DNA of 64,000 nt, from contig NZ_JAKJSO010000016.1 of assembly GCF_050337045.1 (NCBI RefSeq), forward strand, positions 124,001 to 188,000. The letters are read 5' to 3'. A program made the position numbers and the translations under genes. The notes beneath the pieces are model-generated. The model did no database searches and was not told the DNA's origin. It saw only the letters and a list, made by a program, of their open reading frames with translations. The DNA is from Photobacterium kagoshimensis (lineage in GTDB: Bacteria > Pseudomonadota > Gammaproteobacteria > Enterobacterales > Vibrionaceae). This document shows positions 27,604-36,889 of this stretch, piece by piece (within the stretch, counting starts at the first letter, position 1; every line of letters starts with the position of its first letter).

Positions 27604-28818
27604 TTATTTACGTAACTTTTCAATTACTTCGGTCGCTCGTTCAAGCATCACTACGAGCTTGTCTGGGTCTGTATTCGTTGACCAGTCTTGCAAGAACGCA
27701 ACCGTTATACCTGTCTCTAAATCACTAAAGGTCGATTGACCAAAAGAGCCGTGCGAATAGATGATCTTCTTATCTTTGATGTAATACGATTGCATGTCAT
27801 ACGATACATCTCCACCAGCAGAAAGAAACTCACCAGCCCCTGGGGTTTTGAATAGTACATCATCACTTGTATCGTCTAACTCAGCATAAAATGCTTTGCC
27901 GACTTTGCCTTGGGCGATGTATTGACCAAATAACGTAAAATCGAGCAGGCTGGTATTAATCCCATACGATGGCGATGTAGTGCCATCAGATGTTTTAGCA
28001 ATCTCGATAGGGTCATGACCACCGATCGCTTGGTGAAGTTCACTGAGCAGCTGTTCGAATGGTTTACCATTTACTTTCGCTAAGATAAGCGCAAGCGCAT
28101 CAGTGTTTTGGTCCGAGTAATCCCAATGAGTACCAGGCTTATATTTACTCGCCTTGGCATTTTTAATGGCATTCAAATGACCAATAGGTTCACCAGCGTT
28201 TTGCAGGCCGATTTCTTTTTCCCACTCGTAACCATTTGAACCCGGCGTATGATAGTTACCAAGCGCTTCGATACCACTATCCATGCGAGCAATGTTGCCA
28301 ATTAACGCATCACCCACAATCGAACCTTCAAGTTCAGGTAAATAGGTTTTCGCTTGCGCATTTAAATCAATGAGTCCCGCATCGACAGCTTTACCTAGTA
28401 ATACGCCGACATAAGTTTTAGAGGCTGATTGTAGGTTATTGAGCATGCCGCGCTTAAAGCCATTATCGTAGTGTTCTGCGAGTACAGCGCTGTCTTTCAT
28501 GACCATAAAACCTTTCACATTATTGCTGATCAAATCAGCACGCAGCGCTGGCGTAATAATATTGTCTTGAATGTCGTACTTGATAGGCGCAGGCGTTGTG
28601 CTAGCAGGTAGTTCAAACACACCGTAACGCACAAAGTCTTTAATGTGCATGCTGGCATAGGTGTAGTAAGGCCATTGCTGGAATGCATCCATCGGAATTT
28701 CAGAAATACTGTAACCTTCATAAAACTTAGACTCTGGCGTGTCGGAAGCCATAGCGGTACCCGTCGAGAAAATACTAGCAAGAACAACAAGTGCAGCAAC
28801 TTTTGATAATTTCATCAT
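27604..28818 (-). CDS. Secreted serine hydrolase, class C beta-lactamase family
   Basis: 404-residue protein of the beta-lactamase/DD-peptidase/esterase clan, similar in layout to 6-aminohexanoate-dimer hydrolase-type enzymes. A Sec signal peptide is cleaved after TAMA (about residue 24). The active-site SxxK is SASK (S131, K134); the tyrosine motif is DYSDQN near 238; the third motif is SHGSFG near 355. Periplasmic. ATG-ATG start with AGAAGAG upstream. It is divergent to a LysR regulator that probably controls it. The natural substrate (peptide, ester or lactam) is not deducible; true beta-lactamase activity is not implied. Confidence 0.85.
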   Translation of the reverse strand: MMKLSKVAALVVLASIFSTGTAMASDTPESKFYEGYSISEIPMDAFQQWPYYTYASMHIKDFVRYGVFELPASTTPAPIKYDIQDNIITPALRADLISNNVKGFMVMKDSAVLAEHYDNGFKRGMLNNLQSASKTYVGVLLGKAVDAGLIDLNAQAKTYLPELEGSIVGDALIGNIARMDSGIEALGNYHTPGSNGYEWEKEIGLQNAGEPIGHLNAIKNAKASKYKPGTHWDYSDQNTDALALILAKVNGKPFEQLLSELHQAIGGHDPIEIAKTSDGTTSPSYGINTSLLDFTLFGQYIAQGKVGKAFYAELDDTSDDVLFKTPGAGEFLSAGGDVSYDMQSYYIKDKKIIYSHGSFGQSTFSDLETGITVAFLQDWSTNTDPDKLVVMLERATEVIEKLRK

Positions 28819-28969
28819 TAATACTCTTCTTTATGACATTAAAGCAAAATGCATTAAGGCGGTTTGCCTTGGCTTGACGACATAATCACAGCAAATTAGA
28901 AATAGTTTGAACTGGTTTCCATCGATACCATCTATACTTGATACCTAACTTCTCGAATCTATTATCAAT

Positions 28970-29857
28970 ATGATCAATTCAGAATTGCTCAAAAGTTTTA
29001 TCGCAGCTGCTGACACCGGTTCATTCAGCGCCGCAGCACGCCAGCTTGGCCGCCAGCAAAGCACCATCAGCAGCAACATTGCTAAACTTGAAGATGAATT
29101 AAATGTGGTGTTGTTCGATAGAAAAGGAAAATACCCGCAGGTAACGGAGGCGGGGTTGGCTTTGTATGACAGCGCCAAGCTTGCACTTGATAGTGCTGAA
29201 CGGTTTGAAAATAGTGCGGCATTAATTTCGGCAGGCTCACCCGTCTCGTTGACGATTGCGTTTGATGAAGATTTACCCTTAGCACCTTTCATGGCATGGC
29301 TACAGCACATCCATAAACAGTATCCGATAATGCAATTAAAATTAGTGCGTAAAGCGAGTACTCAAATTTTCGAGCTAGTTAAAAGCAACCAAATCGACTT
29401 GGCACTGACGCCAAGTTTAGAAAGCAATTCCAGCTTTTATGAATTCACCGCCGTTGGGCATATTAGCTACATATTTGCTTGTGGCAAACAGCACCCATTT
29501 CGTCATAAGCGACAAATTAGCAATGATGATTTAGCAACAGCAACGCAACTTGTTGCTAGCTCAATGTTAGACAGCCAACTGATTCAAACGGTGGCAATGT
29601 CATCGCAGCGCTGGTATTGCGAAGGCTACGATGCCTTACTGGCTGCCTTACAAGCGAATATTGGCTGGGCATTTCTGGCGGTTGATCAATCGGCACCGTT
29701 ACCTGAGGGGATCGTCACCTTCAAGCCTAGTTTTTCTGCCACACAACATAGCGCTCAATACGATATTATTTGGCCAAAGAACAAAGTGCTATCGGATATT
29801 GAACTTGCTATTCGCGATCGTTTGGCCAGTGTTGTTCAAACCTTGCAATCAAAATAA
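28970..29857 (+). CDS. LysR-family transcriptional regulator (divergent to serine hydrolase)
   Basis: 295 residues, N-terminal winged HTH (AADTGSFSAAARQLGRQQST and SSNIAKLEDEL, residues 12-45), then the two-lobed effector domain (VSLTIAFDEDLPLAPF at about 91-106). It shares a 151-bp promoter region with the divergent serine hydrolase gene, the classic LysR layout. Its stop is 21 nt from the convergent methionine aminopeptidase gene. Confidence 0.88.
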   Translation: MINSELLKSFIAAADTGSFSAAARQLGRQQSTISSNIAKLEDELNVVLFDRKGKYPQVTEAGLALYDSAKLALDSAERFENSAALISAGSPVSLTIAFDEDLPLAPFMAWLQHIHKQYPIMQLKLVRKASTQIFELVKSNQIDLALTPSLESNSSFYEFTAVGHISYIFACGKQHPFRHKRQISNDDLATATQLVASSMLDSQLIQTVAMSSQRWYCEGYDALLAALQANIGWAFLAVDQSAPLPEGIVTFKPSFSATQHSAQYDIIWPKNKVLSDIELAIRDRLASVVQTLQSK

Positions 29858-29878
29858 CATGACGACCAGTAGAGCCCA

Positions 29879-30652
29879 TTACTCGCGTTCGTTCGGGCGC
29901 AGGGTTAATACTTCAACGCCATCACGGGTGACCGCAACAGTGTGCTCCCACTGTGCCGACAATTTCTTATCACGGGTGACAACCGTCCAGCCATCTTTTT
30001 TTGTTTTGGTCCGATAGGTGCCTTGGTTGATCATAGGTTCAATCGTGAAAGTCATGCCTTCTTTGAGCACCATCCCCGTACCTGCGCGACCCACATGCAA
30101 TACCTGTGGATCTTCATGCATTTCCTGACCAATACCATGGCCACAATACTCGCGCACAACACTATAGCCATGCTTTTCCGCATGTTGCTGTACCGCATGT
30201 GCGATATCACCTAAACGCGCGCCCGGCTTTACCTGCTCAATCCCTTTCCAAAGCGCATTATACGTTTGTTTTACCAACTCACGCGCTTGCGGTGACACTT
30301 CGCCAATCATGTACATTTTACTGGAATCAGCAATGTAGCCATTTTTCTCTAACGTAATATCGAGATTGATAATGTCGCCATTTTTCAATGCTCGGTGCGC
30401 TTGCGGCATGCCATGGCAAATCACGTCATTAATCGACGCATTCAGGACATAAGGGTAGTCATACTGCCCTTTACTGGCGGGGCGGGCATTTAGTGTATTT
30501 ACTATGTAGTCATCAACACGATCATTGATTTCCATCGTGGTTACGCCCGCAACAACAAAGCTATCAAGCATAGTGAATACATCGGCTAGCATGCGACCTG
30601 ATTCACGCATCAGCGCTATTTGCTCAGGTGTTTTAATTACAACATTAATCAT
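29879..30652 (-). CDS. map: Type I methionine aminopeptidase
   Basis: Removes the initiator Met from nascent proteins, using two metal ions. 257 residues. All metal ligands are visible and aligned with E. coli Map: D98, D109, H172, E205, E236, and substrate-facing H80 in VICHGMP. The segment NLDITLEKNGYIADSSKM differs from the usual VIKDGYHGDTSRM of the housekeeping enzyme, so this is probably the second Map paralogue of this organism (inference). It overlaps the upstream ParD-like gene by 8 nt, so both are translated from one message. There is no rpsB/tsf neighbour, where the housekeeping map usually lies. Confidence 0.92.
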   Translation of the reverse strand: MINVVIKTPEQIALMRESGRMLADVFTMLDSFVVAGVTTMEINDRVDDYIVNTLNARPASKGQYDYPYVLNASINDVICHGMPQAHRALKNGDIINLDITLEKNGYIADSSKMYMIGEVSPQARELVKQTYNALWKGIEQVKPGARLGDIAHAVQQHAEKHGYSVVREYCGHGIGQEMHEDPQVLHVGRAGTGMVLKEGMTFTIEPMINQGTYRTKTKKDGWTVVTRDKKLSAQWEHTVAVTRDGVEVLTLRPNERE

Positions 30653-30851
30653 TGATCAGTCCTTGTAAAGTTAAAGACTCGCTCTGCAATAATTTACGCA
30701 CTAATTCGTTGTAAGACAGCGTGGGATTGAGCTCAGCCATCATGCCCATTTTGATCCAAAACTCAGCTTGAGAATTGATAGAGCGCGACATTGCGCCACT
30801 GGCTTTACGAATTTCTTCATGCAGCTCTTCTGAAATTTTAACGATTCCCAT
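30645..30851 (-). CDS. ParD-like ribbon-helix-helix protein
   Basis: 68 residues. MGIVKISEELHEEIRKASGAMSRS gives the beta strand and first helix of an RHH fold. SINSQAEFWIKMGMMAELNP is the second helix. A short C-terminal helix LVRKLLQSE follows. The match is to the ParD_like group, small proteins next to methionine aminopeptidase genes in several gamma-proteobacteria. Start has AGGGG upstream. Its stop overlaps the map start. The upstream 30890-30920 region holds AT-rich near-palindromic sequence (TATATAAATCATATAC) that could be its own operator. No toxin of the ParE type is present. Confidence 0.78.
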   Translation of the reverse strand: MGIVKISEELHEEIRKASGAMSRSINSQAEFWIKMGMMAELNPTLSYNELVRKLLQSESLTLQGLIND

Positions 30852-31060
30852 CGTAACCCCTTAATATTAAATACACTTGCTATATATAAATCATATACAG
30901 TTCGTATAACCAGGTAAAGCGCAATGACATTTAGGAGGATGATTGAGTGAATGTGCGAAATAGGCTAAAAATCACAGCAAGATCGCTTGCTATCATCACG
31001 AGGTAAGTGGCATATTCGCTTGCGTATCAGCACGATAATAAAAACTAAGGTAGGACACCC

Positions 31061-32227
31061 ATGCTTCGGATCAATGCGCAGGAAAGACCGCACTGGCGTG
31101 CATTAGCGAAAGAATATGGCTTCGGTTTTCATTCTATGTACGACGATCCTTATTGGGACGAAACGGCTTACTACCAATTTACTTTAAAACAGATCGAACA
31201 AGATCTCGAAGCACCCACCGAAGAGATCCACCAAATGTGTTTAGCCATGGTCGATAAAGTGGTTAAAGACGAATACTGGTTACAGCGCTTTCAAATTCCA
31301 GAAAACATGTGGCAAAACGTGCTGGATTCGTGGAAACGTCAAGAGCCCTCACTCTATTCTCGACTCGATTTTGCCTACGATGGTAAAGGCTTTGCGAAGT
31401 TATATGAGAATAATGCCGATACCCCAACCTCACTCTATGAAACGGGTTTTTGGCAATGGTTGTGGCTTGAAGATTTGGTCGATAATGGCCAACTGCGTCG
31501 CGATGCTGATCAATGCAATTTGCTACAAGAACTGTTGATCAAACGATTCAAAGAGCTATCCAGTATGCAGCCTGGGCAAACCATTCACTTTTCGTGCTGT
31601 AAAGACACAGTTGAAGATCGCGGCACAGTGCAATACATCGAAGATTGCGCCAAAGAAGCGGGTTTATCGACGGCGTTCGTTCACGTTGAAGACATTGGTA
31701 TCAATGGAAACAACGAATTTACCGATCTCAAAGACACCCCTATCCGCTGGATGTTCAAGCTCTATCCGTGGGAAGACATGTTCCGTGAAGACTACGCACA
31801 ATATTTAGATCAAGCTAAAGTGAACTGGCTAGAGCCGATGTGGAAATCTGTGCTGAGTAACAAAGCCTTACTGCCTTTATTATGGAAAGAATTTAAGGGG
31901 CACCCCAATTTACTTCCAGCCTTTTTCGCCGATGATCGTGAATTATCGACGCTAAAAGACTATGTCGTAAAGCCGCTATTTGCGCGTGAAGGTGCCAATA
32001 TTACCGTGGTACAAAATGGGCAACAAACTTTACGGGTCGACGGCCCGTACGGCGAGGAAGGGGTCATTTACCAGGCTTTTCATCCACTGCCTAAATTTGG
32101 TGATAACTACACGTTAATCGGCAGTTGGCTGGTCAATGATGAAGCTGCTGGCATCTCCATTCGCGAGGACAGCTCGCTGGTCACCCAAGATATGTCACGC
32201 TATATTCCGCATGTGATCATGGGATAG
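31061..32227 (+). CDS. Glutathionylspermidine synthase-like ATP-grasp protein
   Basis: 388-residue member of the YgiC/YjfC group, related to the synthetase half of glutathionylspermidine synthase. Typical features: N-terminal HWRALAKEYGFGFH, YDGKGFAKLYENNADTPTSLYE (ATP-grasp entry), LYPWEDMFREDY (about 234-245), and the C-terminal VVKPLFAREGANI and GSWLVNDEAAGISIRED. The amidase half is missing, as in YgiC. Reaction: ATP-dependent amide ligation, peptide-like substrate unknown. Start has AAGGTAGGA about 7 nt before. Monocistronic. Convergent with the tricorn-like gene. Confidence 0.88.
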   Translation: MLRINAQERPHWRALAKEYGFGFHSMYDDPYWDETAYYQFTLKQIEQDLEAPTEEIHQMCLAMVDKVVKDEYWLQRFQIPENMWQNVLDSWKRQEPSLYSRLDFAYDGKGFAKLYENNADTPTSLYETGFWQWLWLEDLVDNGQLRRDADQCNLLQELLIKRFKELSSMQPGQTIHFSCCKDTVEDRGTVQYIEDCAKEAGLSTAFVHVEDIGINGNNEFTDLKDTPIRWMFKLYPWEDMFREDYAQYLDQAKVNWLEPMWKSVLSNKALLPLLWKEFKGHPNLLPAFFADDRELSTLKDYVVKPLFAREGANITVVQNGQQTLRVDGPYGEEGVIYQAFHPLPKFGDNYTLIGSWLVNDEAAGISIREDSSLVTQDMSRYIPHVIMG

Positions 32228-32266
32228 TCAGCCAACAGGCTTTTCCACCAAAAACACAGGATATAT

Positions 32267-32295
32267 AAAAACAGCCTCATTCATCATGAGGCTGT
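32267..32295 (-). terminator. Terminator of the tricorn-like protease gene
   Basis: 10-bp stem ACAGCCTCAT / ATGAGGCTGT with a 5-nt loop, followed by TTTT in the minus direction, 30 nt past the stop of the protease gene. Confidence 0.8.
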
Positions 32296-32324
32296 GATCT
32301 GTTAACTAAAGTACTCGTCGCGTA

Positions 32325-35300
32325 CTAAGGTGCTAGCCGTTTCATCGCTTCGCTGATCGCTGCATCTAGCTGTGCATCTTTACCTTTTGACACTTGCTCT
32401 GGGGTATTAAGCATCAAAACATCAGGCTGAAGCTCTAAGTTCTCGTAATATTGCCCTTTCATATTTTTAAGGGGCAGATACGGGAAACGATAGCGGATTC
32501 CGTCATATACGTCAGATTGAAACCCAGTGACTGCAGTCCCCGTACCAGGTACAGGTTCACCTATGATAGGACCGACCTTCAGATCTTGGAAATACTGACT
32601 AAACGCAGAAGCTTCAGAATATGATGCCGAGTTCGCAATCACTAACGAGGGTTTCAACCAATTACGACGACTCGCATCTGAAGCGGCTCGCCCTGCGTGC
32701 GGCACCACATCGGCAACTTTACGCGCAGTGAGAAACTCAATCAGTGTATCGGCTAAAAAACCGCCGCCATTAAAGCGTACATCAAGGATCAAGGCTTCAG
32801 CAGAGCGGAAACGCCCTAGTGCTTCAGAGCGTAAGTGTTGGAACGATGCATTGCTCATGTCTGGTAAGTAAACGTAGGCGACTTTGCCTTGAGTTTGCTT
32901 GGTCACATAATTACGGCGTTCTATCTCCCAGCGCTTGGCAGTCAATGCTGATAGGCTTTCACTGTCTGTTGGAGTGATCCTAACATGCCACTCTTTATTA
33001 TTTATCAGCTTATTACTTTTGGTTAGGGTCAATTCTACTTGTTGATCAGCTTTGTGGTTGAGCGCTTTTGCCAACTCAGGCAAGGTCGCGACAGGCTGAC
33101 CATTGACCGCCACCAGCTTATCCCCCGCCCGCAGCGTTACGTCACCAAGATCGGCAGGGCCGCCCGGCAAAATGCTATCAATCACCAACCCTTCTCTCGG
33201 TGTTTTCGCCGAGCTAACGGCTTGTTGGCTGGTAAACACTAAACCAAGCGCTGCGGTAGCATCTTCGGTATAGGCATCGCGAGGCTCACCGTATCCACCG
33301 GTATGAGAAGCATTCAGTTCGCCATACAGCTCACTGATCAACACCCCAAAATCTTTATCATTATTAATATGCGGTAAAAACTGCTGGTAGAACTGACTGT
33401 AGTATTGCCAATCGACCTTGCCCATATCCTGACGATAATAAAGCTGCTCGGTTTGCTTCAACATTTGCTGATAAGCCGCCACTTTGCGCGGTTCATGGCG
33501 ATAATCAATCGGCAAATTAATCGGAATATAGGTTTGTTCTGCGGTGTCCAAATCAACTTTCACCACATCGGTGTCTAACTGTAAATACATTACCCCTTGT
33601 TGCGGACGTATCACACTTGCCATTGCGAGCGGTAAATCATTGAACAATGGCTCGGTTTGCTGCTTACGAATATCGTACACAAAGCTACGAGTCAACTCAT
33701 CGCCGTCTGGGGTCTGCTTAGCATCCACCACATACAGCTGATCGCCAGCCAAGGCAAAATCGAGGATATTACCCGAGAATGGAAACTCAAAGGCTTGGCG
33801 GTATTCAAGGTTACGCGCCGAGAAAGGATAAGACGGTATTTCATCCTCTTCTAATTCTACTTCGTTTTGGTAGTCTGCCTTAGCCTGCCCATTGGTAAAC
33901 ACCCCTTTGATGACATAGTTTGCATCTTCACCATCAGTACTTTTCAGCCCGCCCTCGGTCGATAACCAACTAAGAATACGACTATCATCGCTCCACTTCG
34001 GCAAAGTGTTATAAAAGCCATTTTGTGACACATTCACTGCAGGCTTTTTACCTTCAGCATCAACCACCAAAATGTCGTTATTGTATGGTGATGGGTTAAC
34101 GTGCACTGCAAGCTGGCTCGAATCTGGCGACCAGGTAAATTGTAGGCTTCCTCGTTCACTCACATTTTCTGGTGAAATAAGCTCATTCCCCAATGCCAGT
34201 TTTTGAGTGCCTTTCAAGGTGCTAATTAATTTAGCAGGTAGCGCTTTATTGGGATCGTAATCTTCAAGCTCAATAACATGGAGCGAGCGGCCACCAACAA
34301 CAAACGCGAGCTTAGTCGCATCAGGGGAATATTGAGGCTGCGTAATGTCTACTCCGTCTACTTGTAAGAAAGGCGCTTCATCCACTACAGGTGCTACCGA
34401 TAACGACTCTTCATCGCCTAATGATCGGGTAACATATAAACCCCAATTGCCATTTCTTAATGCCGCATAAAGCACACCATATCCATCGGGGGTATAGACC
34501 ATTTGTTGCTCGGCAGCCGCTGAAGTAGTCAAACGCTGCACTTTGTCTTTCTCTGTATCTAAAGCAAAAATATCACCGTAACTCGCCAGTAGCATTTCGT
34601 TAGAATCGGTATCAGCATCTGGGGTTGCAGGCATAAATGCCGAGGCATGACTGGCAGTAAAATAACGATCTTTACTTGGTGAAAATTGAGCAATGTTTAG
34701 CGCAATTTTCTGAGGTTTATCGCTCCCTTTTGCCAAGCGATATAACTCACCACGGTAAGAAAAGGCAATATCCCCATTGTCGGCAACGGTTAAGTCTCGC
34801 ACAGGGTGCTTGCTAAACCGAGTAAGCTGCGATGTATTTTTAGTCGCTAAATCGTAATACCAAACATTAAAATCACCACTTTGCTCACTCAGGTAGTAAA
34901 AGCCTGCACGGGTGTGATCCCAGATTGGCGATTGTGCCGCGACACGGTCTGGCGTTAATTGACGGTGTTGCTTCGTTTTTGCATCAAAGAGCCAAATAGT
35001 CGGAACAGCAAACGAAGATTGGTGCTTACGGTAACGCTGATCTTTATGAGGCGTGTTATACAACAATTTATCTTGCTGAGGATTCCACATCGCGTGGCGA
35101 GCAGGAATAGCAAATACACTTTGCATGGCGCTGTTAGTAAGGCTAACAGCATACAGCTGGTTACCTGGTGTACCAAATGACCACGGACTGGCTTGGCTAT
35201 AAAAATCTTGATCTGCAGCCGTGGCACGCGTGGTGGAAAACAATATCTGTTGTCCATTCGGGGTGAATGCCGTAGGTACATCACTGCCTGAGTGATAAGT

Positions 35301-35621
35301 CAGGCGCTTCATTGCCAAACTGTCTAACGACAAAGTAAAAACATCATCGTTACCAAAGGGATTAGCCGCAAAGGCCAAAGTGGCGTTATCCGATGACCAG
35401 GTCAATGCATGCGGATAAAACTCACCGCTCGTCAGCGCACGCGCATCACCACCTTGACTCGGGGCGATATAAATCCGACTTTGATAAGTAAAAGCGATAT
35501 GACTACCGTCGGGCGATAAAGCGGTATTTTTCAGCCAAAGCGGGGCGGTATTAGCGTAAGTCATAGACGCTGAGCATGCTGCAACGAATGCGCAGAGGTA
35601 CTTAATCGAGGTTGTTGGCAT
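32325..35621 (-). CDS. Tricorn-like protease, S41 family, secreted
   Basis: 1098-residue protein with a Sec signal peptide (cleavage about residue 23, ASMTYA). Two beta-propeller regions follow, made of TolB/WD40-like repeats with the SPDGSHIAF and SPDSSQLAV patterns. Next are a C1-like helical part, a PDZ domain (SILPGGPADLGDVTLRAGDKLVAV, centre near 830) and the S41 catalytic domain. The nucleophile is in NSASYSEASAF (S1000-S1002); EPVPGTGTA follows. It matches the periplasmic tricorn homologues of gamma-proteobacteria, which degrade peptides. Size is normal for the family. Monocistronic with its own terminator. Confidence 0.9.
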   Translation of the reverse strand: MPTTSIKYLCAFVAACSASMTYANTAPLWLKNTALSPDGSHIAFTYQSRIYIAPSQGGDARALTSGEFYPHALTWSSDNATLAFAANPFGNDDVFTLSLDSLAMKRLTYHSGSDVPTAFTPNGQQILFSTTRATAADQDFYSQASPWSFGTPGNQLYAVSLTNSAMQSVFAIPARHAMWNPQQDKLLYNTPHKDQRYRKHQSSFAVPTIWLFDAKTKQHRQLTPDRVAAQSPIWDHTRAGFYYLSEQSGDFNVWYYDLATKNTSQLTRFSKHPVRDLTVADNGDIAFSYRGELYRLAKGSDKPQKIALNIAQFSPSKDRYFTASHASAFMPATPDADTDSNEMLLASYGDIFALDTEKDKVQRLTTSAAAEQQMVYTPDGYGVLYAALRNGNWGLYVTRSLGDEESLSVAPVVDEAPFLQVDGVDITQPQYSPDATKLAFVVGGRSLHVIELEDYDPNKALPAKLISTLKGTQKLALGNELISPENVSERGSLQFTWSPDSSQLAVHVNPSPYNNDILVVDAEGKKPAVNVSQNGFYNTLPKWSDDSRILSWLSTEGGLKSTDGEDANYVIKGVFTNGQAKADYQNEVELEEDEIPSYPFSARNLEYRQAFEFPFSGNILDFALAGDQLYVVDAKQTPDGDELTRSFVYDIRKQQTEPLFNDLPLAMASVIRPQQGVMYLQLDTDVVKVDLDTAEQTYIPINLPIDYRHEPRKVAAYQQMLKQTEQLYYRQDMGKVDWQYYSQFYQQFLPHINNDKDFGVLISELYGELNASHTGGYGEPRDAYTEDATAALGLVFTSQQAVSSAKTPREGLVIDSILPGGPADLGDVTLRAGDKLVAVNGQPVATLPELAKALNHKADQQVELTLTKSNKLINNKEWHVRITPTDSESLSALTAKRWEIERRNYVTKQTQGKVAYVYLPDMSNASFQHLRSEALGRFRSAEALILDVRFNGGGFLADTLIEFLTARKVADVVPHAGRAASDASRRNWLKPSLVIANSASYSEASAFSQYFQDLKVGPIIGEPVPGTGTAVTGFQSDVYDGIRYRFPYLPLKNMKGQYYENLELQPDVLMLNTPEQVSKGKDAQLDAAISEAMKRLAP

Positions 35622-35951
35622 AAGACCTTTCCTTGATACTCATCTGTTTTGTGAATGACAATGATTTCATTTATTATGAACAGCGTACATAACTAACACT
35701 CATCCCCTCGACTTACAAGCACAGTTCTGCCTTTAACCTCTCATCATTACAGTTAATATCTTGAAACACCGACTTTTCATACAAAAAAAATAAAGATTTA
35801 TTCCTTTTATACTCAGTCTATTAACTCTCAGTCCCTTGGCTTGGAAGCCTTATTTTCTAAACTCTCAGATCCAAAACGCATCAAAGTGCGTATTACTTAC
35901 TCAAGCTAGTAAAAGCGAGGCTGCTAGCAAAAGGCAATGTGAGAGGTAACT
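35622..35951. promoter_or_regulatory. Divergent intergenic region
   Basis: 330 bp between the divergent protease and lipoprotein hydrolase genes. AT-rich with an A-run at 35783-35793. No convincing operator, RNA or small gene was seen. Confidence 0.4.
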
Positions 35952-36830
35952 ATGCTGAGATCGATTGTGCTTTTTCTAGCAATACTATATTTACAAGGCT
36001 GCGCCAACAGCACCTTCTTCTCACCCTCTAAAAGCGCCACATTGAACCCAGAAGTTCGCTGGCTGACATCGCAATCAGGTAACGACATCGCATACCTATG
36101 GTTGCCAACCGAACACCCAGTGCCACAAGGGGCTGTGATTCATTTCCACGGTAACAGCGGCCACATGGAAGAAACCCAAGAGAAAGTCGATTGGCTCACT
36201 CTGCATGGCTACGATGTAATGGTGTTTGATTACTCAGGTTTTGGTCATTCTTCAGGGGTTGTTAGCGACGAAGCCGCTTACTTAGATGCCATAACTGTGC
36301 TCAAATACATTGAGCAAGTGAAAGCGTCGACCATCCAACCTGTCTACACAGTAGCAACCTCAACAGGGGGAAATATTTTCCTTCGTGCATGGGCCGATCA
36401 CCCCATTGCCATTGATGGCGTGATCATAGATTCATCCTTTACTAGCTACATCGACACGGCAGAACATGTGGTGGAGCAAGGTGCATTTGGCGAGTTATTC
36501 TCGTGGGTTGTACACCTGATCATGCGTGATGATTATGCCGCAAACCAAGTGGCTGAAAGCCTACCTGTCGCGCCATCATTGGTACTGCATTGTGAGCAAG
36601 ATAGTGTCGTTCCTATCGAGTTTGGTGAGGGAATTTATGATCAGCTACAAGGGGAAAAAGAATTTTGGCGTTTAGCAGGGTGTAAGCATGCTCGTGCATT
36701 AACCACTCAGCACCCTGAATATCAGCAGCGCTTAGTGGGCTGGTTACAACAAACCGCACCAGATCTATCACCGAATGGTGAAGAACCAAGTACGGTCTTA
36801 GCGAACAATCAAACAGTGCCATCACTGTAA
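35952..36830 (+). CDS. Alpha/beta hydrolase lipoprotein
   Basis: 292 residues; signal peptide with lipobox LQGC (C17). The fold is YfhR/Bem46-like: VIHFHGNSGH (oxyanion, about 63-72), MVFDYSGFGHSSG (about 95-107), and the nucleophile region VATSTGGN. There the first Gly of GxSxG is replaced by Ala, giving A-T-S-T-G. The acid is in LHCEQDSVVP near 215 and the His in GCKHARAL near 243. Anchored in the envelope; esterase or lipase substrate unknown. Monocistronic. Convergent with the methyltransferase of the APE locus, so probably not part of it. Confidence 0.84.
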   Translation: MLRSIVLFLAILYLQGCANSTFFSPSKSATLNPEVRWLTSQSGNDIAYLWLPTEHPVPQGAVIHFHGNSGHMEETQEKVDWLTLHGYDVMVFDYSGFGHSSGVVSDEAAYLDAITVLKYIEQVKASTIQPVYTVATSTGGNIFLRAWADHPIAIDGVIIDSSFTSYIDTAEHVVEQGAFGELFSWVVHLIMRDDYAANQVAESLPVAPSLVLHCEQDSVVPIEFGEGIYDQLQGEKEFWRLAGCKHARALTTQHPEYQQRLVGWLQQTAPDLSPNGEEPSTVLANNQTVPSL

Positions 36831-36889
36831 ACGAAGCAATAGCAATGACACTGCATTCGCCGTTGATTAGCGAATGTATTGGCTGGACG

